Assembly: GCF_045038035.1 (NCBI RefSeq)
Contig: NZ_CP173427.1
Location: 2,604,001 to 2,668,000 of the forward strand
Direction: 5' to 3'
From: Paenibacillus_F chitinolyticus_A
Lineage (GTDB): Bacteria; Bacillota; Bacilli; Paenibacillales; NBRC-103111
DNA length: 64,000 nucleotides
The position numbers and the translations under genes are program-made. The notes below the pieces were generated by a model. That model worked only from the letters and a program-made list of their open reading frames with translations, was not told where the DNA came from and did no database searches. Positions 16,521 through 27,500 of the stretch are shown here, one piece after another. Position 1 is the first letter of the stretch. The number at the start of each line of letters is the position of its first letter.

Positions 16521-16947
16521 ATTCACGCGTATTTCTATTTATGACCCTTAGCGGGCTCGAACTGCTGACCCTCAGCCGATCAAGATACGGCTCTAGTTCA
16601 GCGGCAGCTCCCATCTCAAAAAGAGAAATTTCCGTCTGTCCCACGAATAGAGTAAAATATAGTAGAAGCTGAGCAGCCGGTTTTCCAACCTGACTGACGG
16701 AAATTTGGCGCAGCGCATTTAAGATACGGCGGGCTTTTTAGCACCGGCCACAACAAGAAAGCCGTCACATACATACGCAGCTAAAACGGGCTTTTAAACG
16801 GCCCTGTCTTACAATTTTTAACCGGGAGGATAAGCTGATGACATTTGCGGAACATTTTACATAACTCCGTTTACCGGATATCCGGGGACCTCCTTGAAAT
16901 GTTTTCTTTTCAAAATTCGGACATGAAAACTCGGGAGGTGCCGATCC
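16521..16947. other. Intergenic region between nox and aadK
   Basis: About 430 bases with no supported gene. It contains the paired 15-base inverted repeats at 16626-16706 and, at 16838, an ATG after GGGAGG that opens only 8 codons before a stop; this could be a leader peptide in front of the adenylyltransferase gene, but it is too short to judge. Confidence 0.5.
16626..16706. repeat. 81-base element with 15-base inverted ends
   Basis: AAATTTCCGTCTGTC (16626-16640) and GACTGACGGAAATTT (16692-16706) are inverted copies with one mismatch, enclosing 51 bases. Size and layout fit a miniature inverted-repeat element or a long hairpin. No clear target-site duplication is visible. Confidence 0.5.
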
Positions 16948-17817
16948 ATGCGTTCGGAACAAGAAATGTTTAATCTGGTATTAACAGTGGCGAAGAATGA
17001 CAGCCGTGTAAGAGCGGTCGGTTTGAACGGTTCGAGGACGAATCCGAATGTTCCCAAAGACATTTTCAGGGATTACGATATCGTCTATCTCGTCACGGAT
17101 ATGGAGTCTTTTATAAACGACCCGGAATGGGTGAACGTTTTCGGCGAACGGATGATTATGCAGACGCCGGAAGAGATGGCTCTGTTTCCTAACGAGCTGG
17201 GAAACCGGTTTACCTATCTCATGTTATTTGAAGACGGGAATCGGATAGACCTGATGCTTATTCCTCTTGAGGAGAAAGAAATGTACTGCCGGGAAGACAA
17301 GCTGACGATGATCCTGCTTGACAAGGACAACGCTTTGCCGGTCGTACCGCCTCCAACTGATGAAGACTACTGGGTGCAGCGGCCGAGCGCCGAATTTTAC
17401 GCCGATTGCTGCAACGAATTCTGGTGGGTGTCCACTTATGTCGCCAAAGGACTGTGGAGACAGGAAATTTTGTATGCGATCGATCATATGAACCTGGTCC
17501 GGGCGATGCTGCTCAAAATGCTGGAATGGAAGGTCGGGATCGATACCGGCTTCTCGCTCAGTATCGGGAAGAACGGCAAATTTTTAAAACGGTACCTGGA
17601 TGAAGAATCTTGGAGCAAGCTTTTGTCGACCTATGAAAACGGCAGTTATGAACAGGTTTGGAACGCTTTGTACGCGATGGGAGAGCTTTTTGAGCCTGCT
17701 GCCCTTCAAGTGGCGGCCGAATTCGGATATGTTTATCCTGCAAAAGAAGCGGAGAAGATCAAACCGTTTTTGCGGCGAGTTCAATTCCTTGCTCCGGATG
17801 CGCGGGACATCTATTAA
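16948..17817 (+). CDS. aadK: Aminoglycoside 6-adenylyltransferase, ANT(6)/AadK type
   Basis: 289 residues, near the 284 of Bacillus subtilis AadK and sharing its MRSEQEM opening. The nucleotidyltransferase site is visible as LNGSRTNPN followed by the metal-binding Asp pair in FRDYDIVYLVTD, with a further Asp in GNRIDLMLIP. The mid-protein stretch CCNEFWWVSTYVAKGL and EILYAIDHMN is typical of the family. It transfers AMP to the 6-hydroxyl of streptomycin in the cytosol. Start supported by GGGAGGTGCCGATCC upstream. It is a chromosomal-type gene with no mobile element next to it; whether it confers measurable resistance is not readable from sequence. Confidence 0.92.
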   Translation: MRSEQEMFNLVLTVAKNDSRVRAVGLNGSRTNPNVPKDIFRDYDIVYLVTDMESFINDPEWVNVFGERMIMQTPEEMALFPNELGNRFTYLMLFEDGNRIDLMLIPLEEKEMYCREDKLTMILLDKDNALPVVPPPTDEDYWVQRPSAEFYADCCNEFWWVSTYVAKGLWRQEILYAIDHMNLVRAMLLKMLEWKVGIDTGFSLSIGKNGKFLKRYLDEESWSKLLSTYENGSYEQVWNALYAMGELFEPAALQVAAEFGYVYPAKEAEKIKPFLRRVQFLAPDARDIY

Positions 17818-17838
17818 CAGTTCTTGAAACGAAAAAGA

Positions 17839-17867
17839 ACCCTGACACATAGCTGTCAGGGTCTTTT
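17839..17867 (+). terminator. Rho-independent terminator of aadK
   Basis: Stem ACCCTGACA/TGTCAGGGT with loop CATAGC, followed by CTTTT. Confidence 0.88.
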
Positions 17868-18006
17868 GGTTACGATGGGAACTGAAACGGACAGCGAAGG
17901 CTGGAAAACGGGCGCTCATAAATTTTATATTAACCGTACGTTCATTCAATAATAAAATAATGGTACTGTAATGGAATATTCTTCATGCGGAAAGGAGTTC
18001 ATGTAG

Positions 18007-18765
18007 ATGGATCTGTATTATGAAATACAGGGAAAAGGCGCTCCGGTCGTGCTCATCCACAGTCCCGGTGTAGACTCTCGTGAATGGAAGCTCATCGCTC
18101 CAATTTTGGCGCAGTCGTTCCAGGTGATCACGTTCGACGGCCGGGGGACCGGGAAATCCCCCGCTCCGACCGATCCGATCAATCTAGTCGAAGATCTGAA
18201 GCATCTGCTTGAACATTTGAATATAGGGCAGGCTGTCCTGATCGGTCATTCCATGGGCGGGCAGGCGGCAGCGGATTTCGCTTTGACTTATCCTTCGATG
18301 GTTAGCCGACTTATTCTGCTCGCCCCGGCGCTTACCGGTTTTCCTTACTCGGAGGCATTCACGCAATGGATGGCCCAAGTGAACTCTTTCGCCCCCGATC
18401 TCGGCAAAATGATCGACTACTCCTTGGCCGGACCTAATTACCAAGTCGTCATGTCGAGTCCGCAGCGGGATTTTCTGATTGAGATGCATACGGACTATAT
18501 GCGCAAAGTTTTTACGGAATGGAAGAGTTTCGAAGTGAACTGGCCTCAGCCTCCCGCGATCGAGCGTTTAGAGGAGATTGCCGCGCCAACCTTGTTTCTG
18601 CATGGAACGGTGGAATGGGGGGATATGGAAGGCGTTGCGGAGCAATATAAGCGTGTCCCTTCGTGTGAAATCATCCGCATAGTAGGCGCCGACCATATGC
18701 TGACATTGACTCATCCCGCGGAAACGGCCGGTTATATCGAACAGTTTCTGAAGGAACCTATCTGA
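18007..18765 (+). CDS. Alpha/beta hydrolase
   Basis: 252 residues. Start chosen at 18007, about 9 bases after AAAGGAG; the ATG at 18001 is followed immediately by TAG. The fold is clear: VVLIHSPGVDSREW oxyanion loop (with HS instead of the usual HG), FDGRGTGKS, nucleophile Ser82 in GHSMGG, the late strand LFLHGTVEWGD with the acid position, and the His in GADHMLTLTHP near the C-terminus. No export signal. Substrate unknown. The next gene, a TetR regulator, starts in the last base of this stop codon, so the enzyme and its probable regulator are co-transcribed, a common arrangement for small detoxification or catabolic hydrolases. Confidence 0.88.
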   Translation: MDLYYEIQGKGAPVVLIHSPGVDSREWKLIAPILAQSFQVITFDGRGTGKSPAPTDPINLVEDLKHLLEHLNIGQAVLIGHSMGGQAAADFALTYPSMVSRLILLAPALTGFPYSEAFTQWMAQVNSFAPDLGKMIDYSLAGPNYQVVMSSPQRDFLIEMHTDYMRKVFTEWKSFEVNWPQPPAIERLEEIAAPTLFLHGTVEWGDMEGVAEQYKRVPSCEIIRIVGADHMLTLTHPAETAGYIEQFLKEPI

Positions 18766-19355
18766 TGCCGCGTTCAAGGGAAGAAAACGAGCGCGTCCGC
18801 CGGCTTGCCCAAGAAAACATCCGGACATCTGCGATGCAAGTTTTTATAGAGAAGGGCTATTATAACGCTTCTATTGCCGATATAGCAAAGAGGGCGGGGG
18901 TTTCCAAAGGGCTTTTGTACAATTATTATAAAGGAAAAGAAGAACTTCTCGGCGACATGGTACAAAGCCGGATAGAAGAAATCGAAGACGTCATGCAAAA
19001 AGCGGCTTCTATGGGTACCCCGACCGAGCAGTTGAAACATATCATCGACGGCGCCATCGACAATGTGCTCCAGCATCCGAAAATTTACCGGTTTTATTTG
19101 CATCTGCAAACGCAGCCCGAAGAAGATCTGCTGCTGTCCCGGTACAGCCAGATGCTCAATGAAGAAATGGCCCGGCAGTTTCAGCTTCAGTGTGAAATGT
19201 TCCGTAAACTCGGAGTTCCCGATCCCGAAATTAGATCGCTTCATTTTTCTTCGGCCATCCACGGAATTTCCCTGATGATTTCGACCTATCCCGAGCATTA
19301 CCCTGTCCGGCAGGTGAAGGAACAGTTGTTTCGCGATTTTTGTGCTACCGAGTAA
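18765..19355 (+). CDS. TetR/AcrR-family regulator
   Basis: 196 residues. Start overlaps the hydrolase stop by one base (TGATG). The N-terminal helix-turn-helix is standard: ASIADIAKRAGVSKGLLYNYYKGKEELL at residues 28-55 in two blocks. The remaining 140 residues form the helical ligand-binding domain, with no family-wide motif. It probably represses its own operon. The likely operator region is upstream of the hydrolase gene, where TTAACCGTACGTTC around 17932-17945 contains a CGTACG core, but symmetry is weak. Confidence 0.9.
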   Translation: MPRSREENERVRRLAQENIRTSAMQVFIEKGYYNASIADIAKRAGVSKGLLYNYYKGKEELLGDMVQSRIEEIEDVMQKAASMGTPTEQLKHIIDGAIDNVLQHPKIYRFYLHLQTQPEEDLLLSRYSQMLNEEMARQFQLQCEMFRKLGVPDPEIRSLHFSSAIHGISLMISTYPEHYPVRQVKEQLFRDFCATE

Positions 19356-19376
19356 ATATTCGAGAGGAGCGTCAAG

Positions 19377-19760
19377 ATGGAGAACCGTGCGGCGCAAAGT
19401 TTGATTGAAAAATACGTGGAGGCCTACAACGCTTTCGATATCGAAGGCATGCTTCTGCTTATGCACGAGGAGATTGTGTTCCGGAATATCTCTAACGGCG
19501 TGGTGAATGCGGAGACGGAAGGAAAAGACGCTTTTCGCGAATTAGCCGGACAATCCCAAAAGCTGTTCTCCCAGCGCTGTCAGACAATTACGGATTATGC
19601 GGTCATTGGCGACCGGGTCGAAGTTGGGATTGATTACGAGGGAACTCTTGCGGCCGATCTGCCTCACGGTCCTAAAGCGGGGGAAAAGATCGCTCTTAAA
19701 GGAAAGTCGGTATTTAAAATTGAAGACGGCAAATTGCTTGTAATCGAAGATTACAGTTAA
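19377..19760 (+). CDS. NTF2-like / SnoaL-like protein
   Basis: 127 residues, start 7 bases after GAGAGGAG. The sequence has the cone-shaped NTF2 pattern: helix LIEKYVEAYNAFDIEGMLLL, a strand EEIVFRNIS, a helix GKDAFRELAGQSQKLF, then paired strands DRVEVGIDYEGTL and GKSVFKIEDGKLLVIEDYS. Members are either small isomerase/cyclase-like enzymes or ligand-binding proteins. It follows the TetR gene by 21 bases and seems to complete the hydrolase-TetR operon; a specific activity cannot be assigned. Confidence 0.8.
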   Translation: MENRAAQSLIEKYVEAYNAFDIEGMLLLMHEEIVFRNISNGVVNAETEGKDAFRELAGQSQKLFSQRCQTITDYAVIGDRVEVGIDYEGTLAADLPHGPKAGEKIALKGKSVFKIEDGKLLVIEDYS

Positions 19761-19948
19761 AAGGGTATCCGGGAGGGATTTCCGTGCTTTCAGCGAAAGG
19801 TGCGGGCCTTCCCCGTACAGAGCGGTTTTGGTCCACGGCGGTGGTTATTCGGCGGCGCAATGCGAAACGTGAAACGACGCCACGCAAAGCAGCCGAAGTT
19901 TCATCCGGAGAGTGATATTGGGCACGGTATATGCGGTGTACGAACGCA

Positions 19949-19987
19949 AACAGGTGCAGGCTTTTTAGCCTGCACCTGTTATTTTTT
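19949..19987 (+). terminator. Strong rho-independent terminator
   Basis: Perfect 13-base stem AACAGGTGCAGGC/GCCTGCACCTGTT with loop TTTTTA, followed by ATTTTTTT. It separates the plus-strand hydrolase operon from the converging minus-strand gene. On the minus strand it lacks a T-tail. The 190 bases between the NTF2-like stop and this hairpin show no gene. Confidence 0.93.
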
Positions 19988-19997
19988 TGTCCCGGCG

Positions 19998-20861
19998 TCA
20001 GTAGCGGTCCATAATCAACTGAGTCTTGAGCGAATCCTGCGCGAGGAACCAGCCCTTGCTCTGCAGCAGCGCGATCAGTTCATCGTGCTTCGCGGACGCG
20101 GTTGATTCGCTCGTCGTCTTGAACGAAGCTTCGACTATGTATTCGGTGCCGGTTCCGGCAGAATTCCGGATCGGCCATACTTCGATGTACAGCTTCAAGC
20201 CGTTCCAAGTGCCGATCGAGCGTTTGGCAAGCACAGGCCCGTAGTAGCGGGAGCTTCCGAGCAGACTCGTGCCCCAGCCGTTGCTGAGCCAGTCGTCGAA
20301 CTTGCCCGGCGCATTGCTGATCATCAGGCTGCGGGCATCGCTGACAGACGGAAGATCCATGCCGCTGTATCCGGATTTGCTGGCATTTTTGCTTCGCGTG
20401 ATGCTCAAGGTTTTGTTCTGGTAGCCCCACTCGACTTGCGCTTCGTAGTTCGTATCGCTTGAGTCGAATCCGTCCTGGTTCGCTTTCGTAAGGGCGGCGT
20501 TGATATCGTTGTTTGCGATCGGGTACCGCTTTTTGTAGCTCAGCTCGAATTTGCTCTCGCCTTCGGTTTTACGAATGCGGGTGCTCCAGCCGCCGGTATA
20601 AATAGTTTTGGCGTTCGTGTCCAGGAAAGCCACATTCATTTTGGTAACGCTGGACGGCATGGCGAACGTATCCAGCACGTCGCTTTTAAGCTTGTTATCC
20701 GAGCCCAGAACGGCCGCCGGACTCATCAAAATCTTTACCTCGTAATCGGGTACCATGTTGCTTGCCGCATGTGCGGGTTCGGACTGGATAACCGTTCCGG
20801 TCAATAAAATCGAACCGACGGTCAGGACAAGCGCGGTGGTGCGGAGCAAACTTGTAAACAT
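19998..20861 (-). CDS. Secreted CYTH-like protein, function unknown
   Basis: 287 residues. A signal peptide of about 33 residues ends at AHA before ASNM. The mature protein has the strand order of CYTH/triphosphate-tunnel domains: an N-terminal YEVKILM strand, FLDTNAKTIYTGGWSTRIRK, FELSYKKRYP, YEAQVEWG, LYIEVWP and EYIVEASFKTT, with alternating charged residues that in cytosolic members line a tunnel binding triphosphate and metal. The start is supported by AAAGGAGAG. CYTH enzymes are normally intracellular, so an exported one is unusual and its substrate is open. It is divergent from the NRPS operon and shares a roughly 690-base AT-rich region with it. Confidence 0.65.
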   Translation of the reverse strand: MFTSLLRTTALVLTVGSILLTGTVIQSEPAHAASNMVPDYEVKILMSPAAVLGSDNKLKSDVLDTFAMPSSVTKMNVAFLDTNAKTIYTGGWSTRIRKTEGESKFELSYKKRYPIANNDINAALTKANQDGFDSSDTNYEAQVEWGYQNKTLSITRSKNASKSGYSGMDLPSVSDARSLMISNAPGKFDDWLSNGWGTSLLGSSRYYGPVLAKRSIGTWNGLKLYIEVWPIRNSAGTGTEYIVEASFKTTSESTASAKHDELIALLQSKGWFLAQDSLKTQLIMDRY

Positions 20862-21289
20862 CTAATTTTCTCTCCTTTATTCTCATCTTTAATAGTTTCC
20901 CATTATTTAGAATAAAGAACGTTTATTAGCTCATCGTCAAGCGAAAGAACGATTTATGTAAATCCCGCTTTCTTTATATTCGCAGAGAAGTGAAAGAATT
21001 GAGGTGTGGTCCGGAGAGAGGGGCGGGAATCGGGCTTAATCGACAAATACCCACGTTTCGGCAATGACATATGTCACACATAATGTTGTTATTTTGTAAA
21101 ATTGGATAAATATAGACCTTATTATTAAATTAATACAAAATAGTTCAAAAATACCATGATTACCGTGGAGACATCAGTTATAATTGGTAATTGATGGTGA
21201 ATTATGTAATTTTATAAGAAGAGGAAGCAAATGGAACTCCTACAAAGCTTGAAAGCCAAAATAGTTTAGCTTCAAACGCAAGAATTCTC
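20862..21289. promoter_or_regulatory. AT-rich divergent control region upstream of the NRPS operon
   Basis: The region between the minus-strand CYTH-like gene and the NRPS operon is markedly AT-rich from about 21060 to 21220. It contains AATAAAGAACGTTTATT (20911-20927, arms AATAAA/TTTATT) and the perfect 12-base palindrome TGACATATGTCA (21065-21076). TTGGAT (21102-21107) with TATTAA (21123-21128) is one possible promoter. AT-rich stretches like this are common targets of AbrB-type transition-state regulators, but no specific site can be assigned. A 12-codon frame with AAGAGGAAG starts at 21231 (MELLQSLKAKIV) and ends before the next item. Confidence 0.5.
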
Positions 21290-21502
21290 TTGTTTCAAAA
21301 CCCGGTAGACGGGGATGATTTTTATCCATTTGTTAAACTGCCCGCGAAGGGAGGATACCTTTACTCATTATCTCTATCCGACATCATCTGTCAAGTTTTG
21401 GAACATGTTTACAAGCCGGACAATTCATTAGACGAGCCTGCCGAAAGAGCCCCTTCACTTTTGTCCAAGTTTTTTGAAAGTTTGGTGTGTGGAATTAGAT
21501 AA
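21290..21502 (+). CDS. Uncharacterised short ORF before the NRPS genes, possibly frameshifted
   Basis: 70 codons from a weak TTG start, reading LFQNPVDGDDFYPFVKLP and ending LLSKFFESLVCGIR. The frame stays open back to about 21218 but has no usable start there, whereas the frame beginning at the well-placed ATG 21231 stops after 12 codons. The composition looks protein-like. A single frameshift between 21233 and 21266 would join the good start to this frame and give a protein of about 90 residues. It may therefore be a small gene with a frameshift (real or sequencing) or a decayed remnant. No family recognised. Confidence 0.3.
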   Translation: MFQNPVDGDDFYPFVKLPAKGGYLYSLSLSDIICQVLEHVYKPDNSLDEPAERAPSLLSKFFESLVCGIR

Positions 21503-21550
21503 CAGGGTTGCATACCTGAAAACGAATCTCTATACCGGGAGAGTGTCGAT

Positions 21551-24500
21551 GTGAGAGAAAATACGAACAAACGGTTTGCTTTAACTCAAGCGCAGCGAAG
21601 AATATGGAGTATGGAAATGATGTATCCGAATACATCGGTCGGAATCATCGTGGGTACTCTGTTTATTCGCGGACCCGTGAATACCGACGTTTTGATGCAG
21701 GCGATTTATAAGCTGGTCCGGGACCACGATGCGTTCCGAATCCGGATTGCGTCTTCCGATGCCGGTGAACCACTCCAGTGGTTTGCGAATGAATCGGACA
21801 TTGAACCGCACTGCGACTATATGGAAATGGGCAGCGAAGCCGAAGCGAAAGAGTGGCTGGAACAATTTAATCATACGCCGTTATCCATTTTTGACGAACA
21901 CCTGTATCAATTCTGCCTGTTTAATCTGAATAACGAAGAACATTGGTTTAACATAAAAATACATCACAGCATAGCGGACGGTATCGCATCGCATCTTCTT
22001 TGCACGACGGTCATGGAAAATTATACAAAATTAATCGACGGCCAAGAACCGGAGCCTAAAGCAAAAGGGACTTATCTCGATTACATTTACGCCGAACAAG
22101 AATACGAGCGTTCGGATCGCTACCAGAAGGACAAAGCCTACTGGCTGGACAAGTTCGAATCCTTCTCGGAAATTACACGAATGAAACCGAGTTCGCCTTA
22201 CTCCGTGAGTACGGAGGCCGACAGGGTGAGTGTACCTTTCGCAGGCAAGCGCTACGAGCAGCTGCAGCGTTTCAGCGAGGAGTATAACATCAGTACCTTT
22301 ACGGTGTTCTTGGCGGCATTATACATATTGCTCCATAAAGTAACGGGAAATGAAGATATTACAGTCGGGACCATCTATGCGAACCGGACGTCGAAGCAGG
22401 AAAAAGAGACGATAGGTATGTTCGTGAGTACGGTTGCGACCCGAATGCTGCTCGAGCCGGATCAGCATGTATTGGCGTTTTTGCAGCATGTGTCCAAAGA
22501 ACAGAAGGCGAATCTCCGCCACCAGAAGTACCCGTACAATCAGCTTATTCAAGACTTAAGAGAGCGGAACAAACAGTGGGACGTTCCCGAATTGTTCCGG
22601 GTGGACATCGAATATTTGCCCGTGAACTGGACTTATTACGACGGCCTCAGCGTCATTCGGAAAAGCAGTCATTCCGGGCACGAAGTGGGCGATTTTGCCG
22701 TACACGTCGTAGATATGCTGGACGACAAGGAAATTGATTTGAATATCGATTACCGGGCTCAATTGTTCGATGAGAGTGAAATCTTACGGATCTCGGAGCA
22801 GATGTTTACTATTATTGACCAGATTGTCCTTAATCCCCGTCAAACCGTGCGCGAGCTGTCCATGCTGAGCAGCGAAGAGAAGAATAAAATTTTGACGGAA
22901 TTCAATCCGCCGGTGTCCGAACTTCCGCCTGCCGAAACGTTCCACCGGTTGTTCGAGGAACAGGCGGCGCTGAATCCGGATACGGCGGCAGTGGTGTACG
23001 AGAACAATCAGCTCACATACGGGGAACTCAACGATCGGGCCAACCGTCTAGCGGGCTCGCTGCGCGGAGCCGGAATCGGCCGGGAATCGGTCGTGGGCAT
23101 TCTGGCCGACCGCTCGGTCGATCTGCTCGTCGGCGTCATGGCGGTATGGAAAGCCGGAGGCGCGTATGTTCCGCTGGACCCGGATTACCCGTCCGATCGC
23201 ATCCGGTTTATGCTCGAAGACAGCGGTGCGGCCGTACTGCTGACGCAAAGCGGACTGAGGGACAGGGCCGGAACGTGGCTGGGAGAAGGAGGGGCGCTTC
23301 GCACGATTCTATGCCTGGACGACGAGAAGTCGTACAGCGAAGAAAGGGAGAACGCGCCGGCGGAGAGCCGGCCGGACGACCTTGCCTACGTGATCTACAC
23401 CTCCGGCACGACAGGGCGGCCGAAAGGCGTTATGATCGAGCACCGGAGTCTGGTGAATACGGCAGCGGCTTACCGCAAGGAATACGGGCTTGATCAATTC
23501 CCCGTACGCCTGCTGCAGCTGGCGAGCTTTTCCTTTGACGTGTTCGTCGGGGATATCGCCCGGACGCTCTACAACGGCGGCACCATGGTCATCTGCCCGA
23601 AAGACGACCGGATCGATCCGACACGCCTGCACGGCTGGATACAGAGCCGGCAGATTACCGTGTTCGAATCGACGCCGGCGCTAATCATCCCGTTTATGGA
23701 GCATGTGGCGCAGCAGGGGCTCGATATGAGCTCGATGAAGCTTCTCATCACCAGCTCCGACAGCTGCAGTGTGGAAGATTACCGGCAGCTGCAGGAACGG
23801 TTCGGTTCTCGGTTCCGGATCATCAACAGCTACGGCGTGACGGAGGCGGCGATTGATTCGAGCTTCTACGACGAACCGCTCTCCAAGCTGCCGGAAGCCG
23901 GAAATGTGCCGATCGGCAAAGCGTGGCTGAATGCGAAATTTTACATCGTGGACGCTCAGTTGAACCCCGTTCCCGTAGGGATTCTGGGCGAGCTGTGCAT
24001 CGGCGGGCCGGGCGTGGCCCGGGGATACATGAACCGTCCGGAGCTGACGGAAGAGAAGTTTGCGGACAGTCCGTTCGCTGCCGGGGAGCGCCTGTACCGC
24101 ACGGGCGATCTGGCTCGCTGGATGGAAGACGGCAACGTCGACTTCATCGGGCGGATCGACTATCAGGTGAAGATCCGAGGATACCGGATCGAGCTCGGCG
24201 AAATCGAGACGGCCATGCTGCGTTTTGACGGCATCCGCCAAGCGGTCGTGACCGACCGTACCGACGAGCGGGGCCAGAAGTATTTGTGCGGGTACGCGGT
24301 GGCGGAATATGAAATCGATACCAGAGAATTGCACGCGTATCTGGAGCGGACGCTCCCTTCGCATATGGTGCCGGCTCGCGTGATGTGTCTGGACCGGCTG
24401 CCTCTTACGCCGAACGGCAAGGTAGACCGCAAGGCGCTGCCCGAGCCGGAAGGAAGCTTACAGGCGGAGGTGAAATACATCGCTCCCCGAACTTCGGCGG

Positions 24501-27500
24501 AACAGGCGCTTGCCGCCGTCTGGCAGTCCGTGCTGGGCGTAGACAGAGTCGGTCTGTCGGACAATTTCTTCGGACTTGGCGGCGATTCGATCAAAGCGCT
24601 GCAGGTTTCTTCAAGGCTCCTTCAGGCCGGTTACAAACTGGTTATGCGTGATCTTTTCCACTATCCGACGATAGCGTCCCTCAGTCCGCAGCTTCAAACG
24701 GCCGGCAAAACCGCCAGCCAGGAAGAGGTAACGGGAGCCGTGACGCTGACGCCGATTCAGCGCTGGTTTTTCGGGCAAAATCCGGCCGACCCGCACCACA
24801 GCAATCAGGCCTTCATGCAGTACCGCAGGGAAGGTTTCGAGGAGACGGCTCTGAGGAAAACGATCGCTAAGCTGGTCGAGCACCATGACGCGCTGCGTAC
24901 GGTTTACCGCAAAACCGAAGCCGGATATGAAGCATGGAACCGGGGGACGGAGGAAGAGTTGTTCAGCCTGGAAGTGGCTGATTTCACGGGCCTCGGAAAC
25001 TGTAAGGCAGCCGTTGAGGCGAAGGCAAGCGAAATCCAGGGAAGCATCGACCTTGAGAAGGGACCTTTGGTGAAGCTGGGCCTGTTCCGCTGCACGGATG
25101 GCGACCATTTGCTCATAGCCATCCACCATCTTGTTGTGGACGGCGTGTCCTGGCGTATCTTGTTTGAAGATTTTGCGGCCGGTTACGAACAGGCTCTGGG
25201 CGGACAAGCGATTTCGCTTCCGCATAAAACGGATTCGTTCCAGACATGGGCCGGGCAGTTGTCCCGCTATGCGGGTAGTGCGGCGCTTGAATCCGAGCGG
25301 GCTTACTGGAGGCAGATCGGGCGGATCGAACTTGCGCCGCTGCCCAAAGATTTGGGGCAGGAGAAATCACGGCTCAAAGACAGCGATGTCGTGACCGTAA
25401 TATGGACGGAAGGCGAGACGGAGCAGCTCTTGAAACAGGCGCACCGCGCTTACAATACGGAGATGAACGACCTCCTGCTTACCGCCCTCGGTATGGCCGT
25501 CCAAGCCTGGACGGGACATAGCCGGGTGCTCGTGAATTTGGAAGGCCACGGACGTGAAGACATCCTGCCGGATGTCGACATTACGCGCACCGTCGGATGG
25601 TTCACCAGCCAATTTCCGGTCATTCTGGAGAGCGGCCGGGATCAGACGGTTTCGCAGCAGATCAAACAGACCAAGGAAGGCCTCCGGCGTATTCCGAATA
25701 AGGGAATCGGCTACGGCATTCTGAAATACATGTCGGAAGAGGGGGAGAGCGGCCTATTCGGTTCCGATCCGGAGATCAGCTTTAACTATCTCGGTCAGTT
25801 CGATCAGGATTATCAGAGCAGCGGTTTGGAACCTTCTCCATTCTCGACCGGGAACGATATCAGCGAAAACGCGGTGATGGATTTCGCGCTCGACATGAAC
25901 GGTATGGTCACGGAGGGATCGCTTGAGCTTTCGATCCGCTACGGCACGACACAGTACCGCCGGGAGACGATTGAGCGGCTGGGAAGCCTCCTGGAAACAA
26001 GCTTGCGGGGAGTAATCGCACACTGCTTGTCCAAGGATCTGCCGGAGCTTACACCGAGCGATGTCCTGCTTCCTGATCTGTCCGTGGAAGAGCTGGAGCA
26101 GCTGACGGCACGCACCGCCTCCATCGGCGAGCTGGAAAATGTGTACACGCTGACTCCGATGCAGAAGGGTATGCTGTTCCACAGCCTACTGGACGCCGAT
26201 TCGGAAGCGTATTTCGAGCAGGTGACGTTCGATCTGCAGGGCAGCCTCGACGCCGAAGCTTTTGCGAAAGGGCTGGATGTGCTGATTCAACGGCATGAAG
26301 CGCTTCGGACGAATTTTATAAGCGGATGGAAAGATGAGCCGGTTCAAATCGTGTTTCGTCAGCGGAAAGGCGAAATTTACTACGAGGATGTAAGCGGACT
26401 TGACGAGTCGGAGAGGGAGCAAGCACTCGCTGAACTGGCAAACGCCGACAAAGCCCGGAAATTTGATTTGGCGCATGATTCGCTTATGCGGGTGACTCTT
26501 GTGCGGACCGATGAACAAACGTGGCACTTGATCTGGAGCCACCATCATATCCTGATGGACGGCTGGTGCATGTCCTTTATGATCAAGGAAGTGTTTGAAA
26601 GCTATTTCGCGTTTCTGGAACGAAGAAAACCGGAACTTCCTCCCGTTACTCCTTTTGCCCGTTATATCGAATGGCTGGAGAAACAAGATCGGAACGCGGC
26701 AGCCGACTATTGGAGCGGTTACTTGAACGGCTATGACCAGCACACCAAGCTTCCTCAGGAAAAAGCGCAGCGTAAAGCGGAAAGTTTCAACGCGTTCGAA
26801 CTGGATTTCGAATTCAGCCGGGAACTGAGCGAGCGGATCGAGCGCGTGTCCAGGCAAAATCAGGTGACGCTGAGTACGTTCGTCCAGACGCTCTGGGGTC
26901 TTGTTCTCCAGGTTTATAACAACAGCCGGGATGTCGTGTTCGGCTGCGTCGTTTCAGGCCGTCCGGCGGATATCGCCGGTGTGGAAAGCATGATCGGCCT
27001 GTTCATCAATACGATTCCGGTCCGGGTTCGGAGCGAAGCGGGAGAGTCTGTGGCGGATGTCTTGCGAAAAACCCAGGAGCAGGCACTTGCTTCGGGCGCG
27101 TACGATACGTTCCCGCTGTATGAAATCCAGGCGCTTAGCGAGCAAAAACGCGATCTTATCAGCCATATCATGGTATTCGAAAACTATCCGATGGAGGAAC
27201 GGGTCGAACAGCTCATCGGAGGAAACGGAGCTTTGGCCATTTCCAACATTCAGGCCCCGGAGCAGACGAACTACGATTTCGATATCACGGTTATTCCGGG
27301 CGAGCGGATTGTGATCCGGTTCACCTATAACGGGGATACGTTCAGCGAGGAAGACATCCGCGGGATTCACGGGCATTTCACCCGGGCGGTCGAGCAGGCT
27401 GCGGCCGATCCGAACATCCCCGTCGAACAGTTGGAGCTGCTTACGCTTTCGGAAAAAGAGCAGCTGTTCGAAGCGTTCAATCCGGCCATGTCCGAGCTTC

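Noticed and set aside
16838..16864. 8-codon frame with GGGAGG before aadK as a resistance-type attenuator
   Set aside because: Too short to evaluate, and no paired alternative hairpins covering the aadK ribosome site were found.
17930..17950. CGTACG-centred TetR operator upstream of the hydrolase gene
   Set aside because: Only the central six bases are symmetrical; flanks do not match well enough to call an operator as a separate feature.
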